A DNA stretch of 64,000 nucleotides from JALCOL01 sp022649665 (lineage in GTDB: Bacteria > Bacillota > Bacilli > Lactobacillales > Enterococcaceae). This document shows positions 43,184 through 51,995 of the stretch, one piece after another. The first letter of the stretch is position 1; every line of letters begins with the position of its first letter. The stretch lies in NCBI GenBank assembly GCA_030372335.1, contig JAUDCW010000009.1; one strand, given 5' to 3'. The notes beneath the pieces were generated by a model, which was given only the letters and a program-made list of their open reading frames with translations, was not told the DNA's origin and ran no database searches. The translations under genes and the position numbers were made by a program.

Positions 43184-43552
43184 CTATGTATTGATTTGGG
43201 TTTGGACCGGCTCTTTGACGCCGACGCTGACTAAAAGTGCCAAATCGACGGCCTCCATGATGCAGGGAGTCAAGTGGCACACCCGCTCTTTGAGGCGCGA
43301 TTTATCGATCGTGCGGATCTGCTCCAGCAAAATCACCGAATCGCGTTCGATGCCGGTTTCCACCGCACGGATCGCGATATGAGTCGGCAGCTTGGGTTTT
43401 GCGATTTTGGCCGTGATCGCCGCAACGATCACTGTCGGCGAAAAATGATTGCCAAGATTATTTTGAATAATCAGAACCGGCCGCGTCCCCCCCTGCTCAG
43501 AGCCGATGACCGGCGACAAATCGGCAAAAAAGATATCTCCTCGCTTGACCAT
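43184..43552 (-). CDS. mazF: MazF/PemK-type endoribonuclease (NdoA-like)
   Basis: 122 aa. Ribosome-independent mRNA interferase of the MazF family; starts VKRGDIFFADLSPVIGSEQGGTRPVLIIQN, with the conserved Arg and Thr residues, then VIVAAITAKIAKPKLPTHI and ERDSVILLEQIRTIDKSRL. ATG at 43552 with AAAGGAG 7 nt upstream; the frame extends to 43627 inside alr. In B. subtilis the antitoxin gene lies between alr and ndoA; here only 23 bp separate alr and mazF, so no cognate antitoxin is encoded next to it. Confidence 0.93.
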   Translation of the reverse strand: MVKRGDIFFADLSPVIGSEQGGTRPVLIIQNNLGNHFSPTVIVAAITAKIAKPKLPTHIAIRAVETGIERDSVILLEQIRTIDKSRLKERVCHLTPCIMEAVDLALLVSVGVKEPVQTQINT

Positions 43553-43575
43553 TTTCTCACTCCTTTCTTTTAAGA

Positions 43576-44706
43576 TCAATCCGCAGAATCGCGATATACC
43601 CGCGGGATCCGCGGCGAGAAGCAGCATGCCACTTCATAATGGATCGTATCGGCATATTCAGCGATCTCTTCCAAAGTGATCGCATCGTTCCCGCTGGCAC
43701 CGACTAACGTAACCGTCGTCCCTTCTGGAAAACGCTTTGGCAAACGGATCATCAGCTGATCCATGCAAATCCGCCCAATGATCTCACAGCGCACACCTTC
43801 GACGAGCAGTTTAAAGCCTTGCATGCGCCGCAGCCAGCCATCCGCGTAGCCGATCGGAATCGTCCCGATCCACTCGGCCGTTTCGGTCACATATGTTTTA
43901 CCGTAACTGATCCCTTCACCAGCCGCGACTTCTTTGACTTGCGTCAGCTCGCTCGTCATACTAAGCGCGGGTTTCAGCGGATAAGGAAGTGCCAGCGCTG
44001 CCCCGGATGGATTCAGTCCATATAAAGCGACACCGTAGCGCACCATGTTGCCGATCTCGCCGGCGTCATGCCACAAGGCGGTCGCTGAATTGCTGACGTG
44101 GATGTAAGGCGGACGCGCTGGCAGAGCAGCAACCGCTTGCGAAAAACGTTTGGCTTGTTTTTGGTAATACTCTTCATCTGCTTCATCAGCGGTCGCGAAA
44201 TGCGTGAAGATCCCTTCAAAATCGAACGCCGCTTCATCTAATAAAAAGCGTGCCGCTTCGTGCACTTCTTCCGGCGTGCGGAACCCGATCCGCCCCATCC
44301 CGGAATCAACTTTCAAGTGGATCTTGAGCGGCTGGCGGTTCGGCAGCGTTTTCCAAACTCTGCAGCACGCTTCGAGCCATTCGAGACTCCCGGCGGTCAC
44401 CGCAAGATCATATTGCATCAAAAAACTCAAATATTGCGGATCGATCATGCTCAAGATCAAGATCGGTTCAGTAAAGCCCGCTTCGCGCAACTGGATCCCT
44501 TCATCCATCACGGCGACACAAAAACCGTCAACTCCTGCTTCTTCGCATGCTTTTGCGACCGGGACTGCCCCGTGTCCATACGCATCTGCTTTGACGACGG
44601 CAAACATTTCTTTGCCGACCAGTCTTTTTTTCTCATTTTTGATATTTTCGCGGATCGCACCCAGATCAACTGTGATCCGTGTCGCCCGATGTCTGCCGAT
44701 AACCAT
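43576..44706 (-). CDS. alr: Alanine racemase
   Basis: 376 aa. PLP enzyme converting L- to D-alanine for peptidoglycan and teichoic acids. PLP lysine in AVVKADAYGHGAVPVA (near residue 39), VDSGMGRIGF, and the catalytic Tyr region MVRYGVALYGLNPSG; C-terminal beta domain from about 245 (IGRICMDQLMIRLP). Nine bases downstream of acpS, upstream of mazF: the conserved acpS-alr-mazF order of Bacilli. Confidence 0.96.
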   Translation of the reverse strand: MVIGRHRATRITVDLGAIRENIKNEKKRLVGKEMFAVVKADAYGHGAVPVAKACEEAGVDGFCVAVMDEGIQLREAGFTEPILILSMIDPQYLSFLMQYDLAVTAGSLEWLEACCRVWKTLPNRQPLKIHLKVDSGMGRIGFRTPEEVHEAARFLLDEAAFDFEGIFTHFATADEADEEYYQKQAKRFSQAVAALPARPPYIHVSNSATALWHDAGEIGNMVRYGVALYGLNPSGAALALPYPLKPALSMTSELTQVKEVAAGEGISYGKTYVTETAEWIGTIPIGYADGWLRRMQGFKLLVEGVRCEIIGRICMDQLMIRLPKRFPEGTTVTLVGASGNDAITLEEIAEYADTIHYEVACCFSPRIPRVYRDSAD

Positions 44707-44715
44707 TGAAAATCA

Positions 44716-45072
44716 CTAGCCTCTTTCCTCTAAGATGACTTCTGCCATCGCATAATCTTTTGTATGGGTGATCGAGACATGATGGATTCCCTCGAAAGGA
44801 CTCATTGTCATGATCGGCGCTCCCGCGTCGTTCGTCAATGTTTCGATCTCCTGCAGACCGACTTTGCCGATCCCGGTCCCCCAAGCTTTGCTGAACGCTT
44901 CTTTACAGGCGAAGCGTCCGCCTAAATATTCGATCTGGCGGCGCCGCTCCAGCTTGGAAAATTCGCTGAATTCGCGCGGCGTCAAGGTTCGTTTAATAAA
45001 AAGCGGTTTTCTTTCAATGATTTTATTGATCCGCTTTAAATCGACCAGGTCGATCCCGATTCCTCTAATCAA
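44716..45072 (-). CDS. acpS: Holo-[acyl-carrier-protein] synthase
   Basis: 118 aa. Transfers 4-phosphopantetheine from CoA to ACP. Motifs IRGIGIDLVDLKRI (Asp for Mg) and GRFACKEAFSKAWGTGIGK are complete, with HVSITHTKDYAMAEVIL at the end. The start is TTG at 45072 with GAGGTG 8 nt upstream. First gene of acpS-alr-mazF. Confidence 0.95.
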   Translation of the reverse strand: MIRGIGIDLVDLKRINKIIERKPLFIKRTLTPREFSEFSKLERRRQIEYLGGRFACKEAFSKAWGTGIGKVGLQEIETLTNDAGAPIMTMSPFEGIHHVSITHTKDYAMAEVILEERG

Positions 45073-45146
45073 GGAACTATCACCTCTACTTTGATGTTCT
45101 TACTAATTATAGCATTTTCTTTTCAAATGCCTAGCACGAAAGCAGA

Positions 45147-45181
45147 AAAAGCGTGAAAATCGGATGATTTTCACGCTTTTA
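45147..45181 (-). terminator. Terminator after CNNM/HlyC gene
   Basis: AAAAGCGTGAAAATC/GATTTTCACGCTTTT perfect 15-bp stem with U-run on the minus strand. Confidence 0.9.
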
Positions 45182-45204
45182 GCTGCGCTGTTCGGATTTT
45201 GCAG

Positions 45205-46605
45205 TTATTCTTTTTTCTCTTGGTCCTCATGATCATTATTATCGTGGCGAAAAAGGTGCCGTTCCGGCTCCTCTTCTTCTTTTTCCTCTTCGGTCGGCCG
45301 GTTGTCGCGTTCAGTAAAGTCGACTTTCAACGTCAATAGACGCGAACCTTCCATTTGCTCCGAGGTCAGCTTGATGCCGTCGACTTCAAACGATAAATGT
45401 TCGTTTTCATCCGGGATCATCCCAAGGGCAGTGATCAAATATCCGGCCATCGTATCGACGTCGTCCATCTCAAGTTTGGTGTCGAACGCTTCATTGAATT
45501 CATCGATCAGCATTTTCCCTTGGATCATGTAAACGTGTTCCGTCAGCTGGGTATAAAGCGTTTCGACTTCATCGGACTCGTCATCGATCTCGCCGACGAT
45601 CTCTTCCAGCAGATCTTCAAGCGTCACCAGTCCGCTCATCCCGCCGTATTCATCTAATAAGATCGCCATTTGATTGCGGGTCTTTTTCAACTCGTACAAA
45701 AGGTCATCGATATAGATCGTTTCTGGGACAAACAGCGGTTCATGGATCAAGTCATGCAAGTTGATCTCTTCAAAACTTTTATGACGGACTGACTTCAAAA
45801 GATTCTTGATATGCAGGATCCCGATCACTTTATCTTTATCTTCATGATACACTGGGATCCGCGAATAATTTTGCGAAAGGATCTCATCGATGTTTTCCAT
45901 CACGTCGTCATCGATATCGACCATAAATGCATCTGTCCGGGGAACCATCACTTCACGCGCGACTTTCGTGTCGAGCGAGAAGATCCCTTGGAGCATTTCG
46001 ACTTCTTCTTTTTCCAACACGCCGTCCGTCTCTAACATATAACGCATTTCTTCACGTGTGATCTTCGACTCTTCATCATCGAAAGTCATCGGTGTCAGCC
46101 GTGCCAAAAGAGAAGTCGACGCTGTCAACAACCATACGAAAGGCCGCATGATCGTCCCCACGACATGGATGATCGGCACACTGACGTTTGAGATCTCTTC
46201 GGATTTGTTCAGCGCGATCCGCTTCGGATACAATTCACCGAATACGATCGAGACATACGTCAAAAGCGCTAAGATCAAAACGCTTGAAAGACTTTTTGCC
46301 CACGAAGCATTCCCCAGTGCGAGCGCTAATCGTGCAGAAAGCGTCTCTGCCAAGGAAGCCCCTGACAAGATATTGATCAGCGTGATCCCGACTTGGATCG
46401 TCGATAAAAAATTATTCGGATCATGCAAAATCTTGGAAAGCCGCTGACTTTTTTTATCCCCGCTGTCTGCGCGCTGCTCCACCCGCGTTTTGTTCAAAGA
46501 AACGAGCGCCATTTCCGAGCCTGAGAAAAAAGCATTGAGTACGGTCAAAAAAATCAGCAATAATATCTGCGCTAATAACGATCCACTATCCGGATCAGCT
46601 TGCAT
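45205..46605 (-). CDS. HlyC/CorC (CNNM) family transporter-associated protein
   Basis: 466 aa. Residues about 1-190 form the CNNM (DUF21) membrane domain with four helices and SGSEMALVSLNKTRVEQ; about 205-325 are paired CBS domains (VPRTDAFMVDIDDDV, YSRIPVYHEDKDKVIGILHIKNLL); about 340-425 the CorC_HlyC domain; the end is a long acidic Glu-rich tail. Family members are linked to Mg2+ efflux or divalent cation homeostasis. Monocistronic from TTGAAA-17-TACGAT with its own terminator. The annotation as a haemolysin is historical. Confidence 0.92.
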   Translation of the reverse strand: MQADPDSGSLLAQILLLIFLTVLNAFFSGSEMALVSLNKTRVEQRADSGDKKSQRLSKILHDPNNFLSTIQVGITLINILSGASLAETLSARLALALGNASWAKSLSSVLILALLTYVSIVFGELYPKRIALNKSEEISNVSVPIIHVVGTIMRPFVWLLTASTSLLARLTPMTFDDEESKITREEMRYMLETDGVLEKEEVEMLQGIFSLDTKVAREVMVPRTDAFMVDIDDDVMENIDEILSQNYSRIPVYHEDKDKVIGILHIKNLLKSVRHKSFEEINLHDLIHEPLFVPETIYIDDLLYELKKTRNQMAILLDEYGGMSGLVTLEDLLEEIVGEIDDESDEVETLYTQLTEHVYMIQGKMLIDEFNEAFDTKLEMDDVDTMAGYLITALGMIPDENEHLSFEVDGIKLTSEQMEGSRLLTLKVDFTERDNRPTEEEKEEEEPERHLFRHDNNDHEDQEKKE

Positions 46606-46656
46606 AAAGCATTCTCTCCTATTCTAAAAAAACAATCATCTGATAAATATAAAAAA

Positions 46657-46685
46657 ATCGTACCACAACCATAGTTCTTTTTCAA
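46657..46685 (-). promoter_or_regulatory. Promoter of the CNNM/HlyC gene
   Basis: TTGAAA (46680-46685), 17-bp spacer, TACGAT (46657-46662) on the minus strand. Confidence 0.65.
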
Positions 46686-46704
46686 TATTATACCCTTCGG
46701 AAGA

Positions 46705-47859
46705 CTACTCTTTCGGCTCCGCCATTTCACTGCCCGCTTCCGCCGGATCTGCGGGGCCCGCGAGTGCTGCTTCCTTATTATGTTTGGACAGCTGAAGGAT
46801 ATTATAGACATAACGGACCACCGTGCGCAGGATCGCATAGACCGGCACTCCGAGGAACACTCCCAAAAGACCGGACAGGTTGCCGGCAACGAGCAGGATC
46901 ACGATGATCGTCAGCGGATGGATCTCAAGCGTTTTGCCGATGACATTCGGATAAATGATATTCCCGTCCAGCTGCTGGACGATCAAAACAACGACACAGC
47001 ACCAGATCGCTTTGATCGGATCGGTAAAAAGCGTCACGATCACGGCCGGCAAAAGACCCAAGTAAGGCCCGAGATAAGGGATCAGATTCGTCAACCCGGC
47101 AGTGATCCCGAACAGAAAGGCATAATCAACGCCCACCAGCAGATAGCCGATGAATGTGAACGTCCCGACGAACAAACACTCGATCGCTTGCCCGCTGATA
47201 TACGTTGAAATCGTTTCGTTCATTTTCTTCAGCAGTTCGACCGCTTCGTCCTGCAAGCTTTTCGGCATCATTTTGCGGATCGCCGGTAAAAATTTATCGC
47301 CGTCTTTCAGCATGTAAAACAGCATGAACGGCACCGTGATCAACACCATCCCGACTTTGCCGATCACCGTGATCAGCGAGCCCATCGAAGTGCTCAGCTG
47401 GTTGAAGAACTTCTGCGCTAAACCGCCGTAATCGATATTGATACTATTCAAATAGCTTGTCAGATTGATTTTTTTGAAGAACGGTTCATTTGCCAAACTG
47501 CGCAGCCATTTTTCCAAATCTTCATAGATCGTCGGCACATTGCTGGCCAGCGAAGAAAGCTGCTGGAAGAGATTCGGGAAGATCGCCATCACGGCGACTG
47601 CTAAAAGCCCGACCAAAAGCAGCAATACTAAAATAATGGCGATGATCCGTTTGACTTTGAACTTCTCAAGCAGCTTCACTAGCGGATTCAGCACATAATA
47701 TAAGAAGCCGGCGATCAAGACCGGTGCGAACAAAGTCGAAAAAAAAGTCCCGAGCGGGGAAAATAAAAAGCTGATCTTGCTGCACATAAAAATAAATGTT
47801 GCGATGACCAAGGCCCAAACGGACCAAAACATCAGTTTTGACTGTTTGAGACGTTCCAT
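46705..47859 (-). CDS. AI-2E family transporter (PerM/YtvI-like permease)
   Basis: 384 aa. About eight predicted membrane helices with the family's PFMLFYMLKDGDKF and GLTNLIPYLGPYLGLLPA motifs; the C-terminus is Ala/Glu-rich. The family exports AI-2 in a few cases and acts as Na+/H+ antiporter in others, so the substrate is open. The second ATG (47859) is chosen because GGAGG lies 7 nt upstream; it is one nucleotide from the ATG at 47865. No luxS nearby. Confidence 0.9.
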   Translation of the reverse strand: MERLKQSKLMFWSVWALVIATFIFMCSKISFLFSPLGTFFSTLFAPVLIAGFLYYVLNPLVKLLEKFKVKRIIAIILVLLLLVGLLAVAVMAIFPNLFQQLSSLASNVPTIYEDLEKWLRSLANEPFFKKINLTSYLNSINIDYGGLAQKFFNQLSTSMGSLITVIGKVGMVLITVPFMLFYMLKDGDKFLPAIRKMMPKSLQDEAVELLKKMNETISTYISGQAIECLFVGTFTFIGYLLVGVDYAFLFGITAGLTNLIPYLGPYLGLLPAVIVTLFTDPIKAIWCCVVVLIVQQLDGNIIYPNVIGKTLEIHPLTIIVILLVAGNLSGLLGVFLGVPVYAILRTVVRYVYNILQLSKHNKEAALAGPADPAEAGSEMAEPKE

Positions 47860-47945
47860 ACTCATTCCTCCATCGTTTGCTTTATAATTCTATTACTTCC
47901 AGTATACTAAAAAGGAAGCTGAAATAGAAAGAAAAGAGGAAAATT

Positions 47946-48383
47946 ATGAAAAAAGAAATCTTCCATACGCGTGATTTAGCGAGTCCGATCTACCGCGATG
48001 CGCTCCAATTGCGAAAAACGATTTTCGTTGGCGAGCAAAGGGTCCCGCTTGCCGAAGAGGTCGATCAAAATGAAGCTGCTTGCGAGCATTTCGTCCTATA
48101 TACCGAAAACAAGCCAGTCGCCACTTGCCGCCTTTTACCGATGCCGGAAAGTGTCGGCAAGCTGCAGCGGATGGCAGTCGCAAAAGAAGCGCGCAAACAC
48201 GGCTATGGCCGCGAGCTGATCAAGGCTTGCGAAAGCTGGGCTGCAGCGAACCGCTTTCAGATGATCCGTTTGGGCGCGCAGCTTTCTGCACTGCCCTTTT
48301 ACGTACGGCTGGGCTACCGCGCGTATGGACCGGAATTTCTGGATGCCGGGATCCGCCACCGGATGATGGAAAAAAGACTATGA
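47946..48383 (+). CDS. GNAT family N-acetyltransferase (ElaA-like)
   Basis: 145 aa. GNAT fold: LRKTIFVGEQRVPLAEEVDQNE (typical of the ElaA/YitI-type group), PVATCRLLP, LQRMAVAKEARKHGYGRELIKACESWA with the acetyl-CoA loop, and LPFYVRLGYRAYGPEFLDAGI. GAGG six bases before the ATG. Its 3' end overlaps that of the convergent response regulator by 6 bp. Substrate unknown. Confidence 0.88.
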   Translation: MKKEIFHTRDLASPIYRDALQLRKTIFVGEQRVPLAEEVDQNEAACEHFVLYTENKPVATCRLLPMPESVGKLQRMAVAKEARKHGYGRELIKACESWAAANRFQMIRLGAQLSALPFYVRLGYRAYGPEFLDAGIRHRMMEKRL

Positions 48384-49013
48384 GAGATCGATGATGTGAT
48401 TTTTAACGCTGAACTGCAAAAGGTCGGCATAATTTTCAACTTCCAGTTTTTTTCGGATATTCGTCTTATGGACTTCGACCGTCTTGACTGAAATAAAAAG
48501 TCGTTCGGCGATCTCTTTGTTTTGATAACCGAGTGCGATCAAAGGCAGGATCTCTTTTTCGCGTTTGGAAAGCGTCTCATACAGCGAACGGACCACCTCT
48601 GTGCGCAGTTCCGCCAACTGCTCAGCAGTGTAGCCGGGATAGACCTGCTCCCCTTGATATACGCGGCGGATCGCGTCCAAGAGCAGCTCCTCTTTTTCTT
48701 GTTTCAAAATAAAACCGTCCGCGCCGGCATCAAGCGCTTCTTTGACATAGCTTTCCTCGTCGTGCATCGTCAAAATAATGACTTTGACTTTTGGAAACTC
48801 TTCTTTGATGCGGCGGGCCGTCTTCAGGCCGTTTTCGCCAGGCGGCATGCTGATGTCGAGCAGCAGCACATCGACTGCCTGCTGTTCGAGCTGCATGACC
48901 GTTTGCGTGCCGTCTTCTGCTTGGGCAACGACTTCCATATCAGGCTGCGCATTCAGCAAAAAGCTGAGTGCATTGCGGATCAGTTCATGATCATCACTGA
49001 GCATCAATCGCAT
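48378..49013 (-). CDS. NarL/LuxR-type response regulator
   Basis: 211 aa. Receiver domain (1-120) with acidic pocket DDH near residue 7, phospho-Asp53 in VLLLDISMPP and Lys in GFILKQEK; C-terminal LuxR-type HTH (about 145-205) with LSKREKEILPLIALGYQNKEIAERLFISVKTVEVHKTNI. ATG at 49013 with AAAGGAG six bases upstream, inside the end of the kinase gene (20-bp overlap), so translation is coupled. Partner of the histidine kinase; targets unknown. Confidence 0.94.
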   Translation of the reverse strand: MRLMLSDDHELIRNALSFLLNAQPDMEVVAQAEDGTQTVMQLEQQAVDVLLLDISMPPGENGLKTARRIKEEFPKVKVIILTMHDEESYVKEALDAGADGFILKQEKEELLLDAIRRVYQGEQVYPGYTAEQLAELRTEVVRSLYETLSKREKEILPLIALGYQNKEIAERLFISVKTVEVHKTNIRKKLEVENYADLLQFSVKNHIIDLS

Positions 49014-50016
49014 GGCTTTCTCCTTTCTGCCGCGGGACCTCTAGCAAAATACGCGTCCCTTTCCCGCGGGCACTTTGGACCGAGAGGATCCCGTGAACGC
49101 TTTGGATGCGTTCTTCCATATTTTTCAGACCGAAACCGCTCGGTTCACGCTCAGAATCGAAGCCTTTTCCGTGGTCTTGGATCAAGACTTCAAGACGATT
49201 CTTTTCAAAATGAAACGCAAGGGTCGCTGTCTGGACGGCCGCATGGCGCAAAATATTGTTCAGTGCTTCTTGGATCACCCGATAAATGGCCGTTTCTGCG
49301 GCTGCACTGAGTTTAAACGGCGTGCCGGTGATCGTTTGCGTGACCGTGAGCATCGTCCGTTCCTTGAGTTGTTTGAGCAATACTGCGACAGCCGGCAAAA
49401 GGCCGCCGTCATCTAAAACACGCGGGCGAAGTTCAGTGACTAGTTCTTTGACTTCTTTCAAAACTTCAACGAAATGCTGATCGGTCTTCTCCAACCCAGC
49501 CGGCAATTCCTCGGCCGCCACCCACTTCAAGCCGCGGACTTCGAGCATCAGACTGTAAATACTTTGTGCCAGCCCGTCGTGCAGTTCGCGCGCCAACGAG
49601 CGGCGTTCTTTTTCATGCGCTTGATTCACATACTCGATCAAAAGCTGATTCATGACAAGCTCTTCGTTTTTTTCGGCCCATTCGCTCGGAAAAAGCCGCA
49701 ACAAGCGGTGTGATTCGTCAAGACGGGTCAAGCTGCCGCGAAAACGCAATAATTTGCCGCGTTTGCTCTCGAGGACCAATGGAAAATTCGTCGGATCCTG
49801 TTTGATCTCCAGCGGGCAATGGAGACATTCGTCTTTGATGCTATGTAATGAACATCCTTCACCAAGCGCGATCTCCATGATCTTTGCAAGCGGCACGGTC
49901 GCTGCTTTTTGAAGGCGCCGGCTTGCGGAATTAGCACTGACGACGCACTCGTCCTCATAGAGCCAAGCCGCTTCAGGCAGAGCTGCCAAGCATTTGTTCC
50001 ATTGTTCAGCTTTCAT
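48994..50016 (-). CDS. Cytoplasmic HisKA_3 sensor histidine kinase with cysteine cluster
   Basis: 340 aa, no membrane segment. N-terminal PAS-like sensor part (1-110) holds Cys9, Cys24 and a C55-X8-C64-X2-C67 cluster. Dimerisation/phosphoacceptor helix KERRSLARELHDGLAQSIYSLM (H-box about residue 160) and HATPase_c domain with N-box ALNNILRHA and G-box DHGKGF...GFGLKNMEERI. Related architecture is found in NreB and AirS, where cysteines bind an oxygen-sensitive Fe-S cluster; that role here is inference. ATG at 50016 with GGAG six bases upstream; overlaps the HD-domain gene by 11 bp. Confidence 0.9.
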   Translation of the reverse strand: MKAEQWNKCLAALPEAAWLYEDECVVSANSASRRLQKAATVPLAKIMEIALGEGCSLHSIKDECLHCPLEIKQDPTNFPLVLESKRGKLLRFRGSLTRLDESHRLLRLFPSEWAEKNEELVMNQLLIEYVNQAHEKERRSLARELHDGLAQSIYSLMLEVRGLKWVAAEELPAGLEKTDQHFVEVLKEVKELVTELRPRVLDDGGLLPAVAVLLKQLKERTMLTVTQTITGTPFKLSAAAETAIYRVIQEALNNILRHAAVQTATLAFHFEKNRLEVLIQDHGKGFDSEREPSGFGLKNMEERIQSVHGILSVQSARGKGTRILLEVPRQKGESHAIDAQ

Positions 50017-50581
50017 CTTTTTCTCCTGCTTCCTCGATTTTTCGCTGCGTCTTTTCATCGATCAGCACGCGAAACTCTTTCAGCTCAGGCACATCAGCTG
50101 CCAGCGCACGCCCATAAGTTAAATTAAAATCATAATCAAAATCGGCCGGCGTGCTCCCCTGGTTATGCTGAATGATCGTTTCCAGCTTATCGAGCGCTTT
50201 GATCAGGCGCGCCTCCGAAGTTTTTCCTTCATTATATTCCTTCATTAAAGACAGCATTTCGCTGCGGCGTTCTGCCGAAAGCATGCTGAACAATTTTTCA
50301 GCATTTTCGCGCTCATGCCGATGCTTTTCTTCAGGGTCCTCCGCCAGCGGTGCGGCGACATCCCCGCTGTATGCTTCACCGGCATCATGGACCAGAGCCA
50401 TTTTCAATACTTTCAGCAAGTCGTATTCATGCTCGCTTGCCACGATCCATGCGAGCATCGCCAGCCGCCATGAATGATCTGCGACACTTTCCTGCCGACC
50501 TGAACTTTCCCAAGCGGTCCGCAGCTCGACTTTCAGCTCTTCCAGCATTTCTATGCTAGCGAGCAGCTTTTGACTATCCAC
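50006..50581 (-). CDS. HD-domain phosphohydrolase (YfbR/HDDC2-like)
   Basis: 191 aa. HD superfamily metal hydrolase: ESVADHSWRLAMLAWIV, MALVHDAGEAYSGDV (HD pair), and KALDKLETIIQHN. The pattern resembles 5'-nucleotidases of the YfbR/HDDC2 group acting on dNMPs; activity not certain. GTG at 50581 is chosen because GAGG is 8 nt upstream; the GTG nine bases before overlaps that site. First of HD-HK-RR, with overlapping frames, so the three are one operon. Confidence 0.85.
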   Translation of the reverse strand: MDSQKLLASIEMLEELKVELRTAWESSGRQESVADHSWRLAMLAWIVASEHEYDLLKVLKMALVHDAGEAYSGDVAAPLAEDPEEKHRHERENAEKLFSMLSAERRSEMLSLMKEYNEGKTSEARLIKALDKLETIIQHNQGSTPADFDYDFNLTYGRALAADVPELKEFRVLIDEKTQRKIEEAGEKDES

Positions 50582-50739
50582 TTTTTTCACCTCATCTATA
50601 AGTATAACAGAATTTCTTTTTGACAGATCACTGAGCGCTGCAAGTTCAAAATCTTAGTAAAGGTTAGATGATTCTGCTTGACCGCAATCAAAAAAAAGGC
50701 CAAGATAAGCTTTGAATACAATTAGAAAGGAATGATTTT

Positions 50740-51210
50740 ATGCGGAAAATGGCTCCAATTTTATCTCCAGTCGCCATTTTTACGATTTCACTCAGCTTAG
50801 CAACAACCACGATCATCGCTGATCACAAGAGCTATGCAACTCCGCAAACAACGACAACGAGCGTCTCGGATCAAAAGAAAGACGATCGCCGAACGAGCTC
50901 CAGCGCGGGTTCCACAGCTGAAAAAGAGCAAAGAAACTCCAGCGGATCTTCGACTGAAGCAAACCGCGAACAGTCCGTTGCGTCGACCGGTTCCAGCTAC
51001 CGCAAGACGAGCAGCTCGCAAGCCAATAATACGTCCACTGATAATGATTACACAAATAATGACAGCTACTCGCAAAACTCTTCTTCCGCGACTCCGGCCT
51101 CAACGACGCCATCATCTGACTCCAATAAAACGCAAAACTCTTCTGCCGATGTCGAAAGCAATGTCCAAAATAACAATACGGCAAATGACCAGACAGGAGG
51201 AGGAAATTAA
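50740..51210 (+). CDS. Secreted or anchored Ser/Thr/Asn-rich low-complexity protein
   Basis: 156 aa. A hydrophobic N-terminal segment (about 5-27) is followed by 125 residues almost wholly of Ser, Thr, Asn, Gln, Asp, Glu and Lys, with no fold-like pattern. No LPXTG or lipobox. AAAGGA lies 8 nt before the ATG. It abuts the DUF6681 gene with no gap, so the pair is translationally coupled. Likely an exported disordered protein, perhaps glycosylated or wall-associated; function unknown. Confidence 0.75.
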   Translation: MRKMAPILSPVAIFTISLSLATTTIIADHKSYATPQTTTTSVSDQKKDDRRTSSSAGSTAEKEQRNSSGSSTEANREQSVASTGSSYRKTSSSQANNTSTDNDYTNNDSYSQNSSSATPASTTPSSDSNKTQNSSADVESNVQNNNTANDQTGGGN

Positions 51211-51975
51211 ATGTTTACGATCATCAATGAGATCAATAATTTTTTCTCCTATTTAAATGTCAATTTGAAATTCAAAAATCGAATCGTCACTATTTTAGCC
51301 TCACTGCCCACGCTTTACCTTTTGCGCTTCGTCTACGGCTATTATCAAAACGAAAATTATGTGCGTGCAGTGCTTTTCGCGTTGTTGTTTCTCTTTTTTG
51401 CTTATTTTATCGTTTTGAATTACTTGTACTATTTTAAAAATAAAAATGTTTCGTGGGATTTGACGCGCTTGATCGACCGCTTTGTACCGGAGGGCGTCTT
51501 GCTGAAAGAAGAGGCTGCCGGACAACCCCATGTCCGGCCGGAAGCGATCCGCGGCAAAGAGCTCCCGGTCCAGACCACGACTCGGCAAGATCTTGATCTG
51601 CTGCATTTGATCAGCAAACTCGTCGATAAAGAGAAGCTGCCGATCCATGACTTGAATAAAGAAGAAGGATATTATATCGATCAGTACTGTCTCCTGCCTT
51701 ATTACCATATCGAGGAGCTGAACGACAATGAGCTTTTGATCACTGCCGGCACCAGCTATGATGATCTAAAACCGCTGGGCAAGACGGTGCTCGATGAAGT
51801 CCATCCGCCATTCGTGCCGGTCGGCTTGTTTTTGACCGGCGGCAAATTCAAACAAAACGGCAAAATCTACAAAGAACCTTATCAGCTGCATTTGATGGTC
51901 GAAGAAAAACATCCGGCCGATTGGGAAGAAACTCCTGAAATCGGTTCACGCGTCAAAAGACATCACCGCAAATAG
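51211..51975 (+). CDS. DUF6681 family membrane protein
   Basis: 254 aa. Two membrane helices near the N-terminus (about 25-45 and 52-75, after NVNLKFKNRIVTILASLPT), then a soluble domain of about 170 residues with QYCLLPYYHIEELND and a basic end. The family is named for unknown function and is common in Lactobacillales; assignment is from the recognisable N-terminus. The start ATG immediately follows the previous stop with AGGAGGAAAT just upstream. A terminator overlaps its stop codon. Confidence 0.78.
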   Translation: MFTIINEINNFFSYLNVNLKFKNRIVTILASLPTLYLLRFVYGYYQNENYVRAVLFALLFLFFAYFIVLNYLYYFKNKNVSWDLTRLIDRFVPEGVLLKEEAAGQPHVRPEAIRGKELPVQTTTRQDLDLLHLISKLVDKEKLPIHDLNKEEGYYIDQYCLLPYYHIEELNDNELLITAGTSYDDLKPLGKTVLDEVHPPFVPVGLFLTGGKFKQNGKIYKEPYQLHLMVEEKHPADWEETPEIGSRVKRHHRK

Positions 51976-51995
51976 CGGCGATGTCTTTTTTAGAT
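51955..51995 (+). terminator. Terminator overlapping DUF6681 and cutC stop codons
   Basis: AAAGACATCACCGC/GCGGCGATGTCTTTT stem with AAATA loop, then T-run, covering the ends of both convergent genes. Confidence 0.85.

Noticed and set aside
46572..46889. 105-codon minus-strand ORF overlapping the end of the AI-2E family gene.
   Set aside because: Alternative frame of that gene running through the promoter of the next; basic, Arg/Ser-rich shadow.
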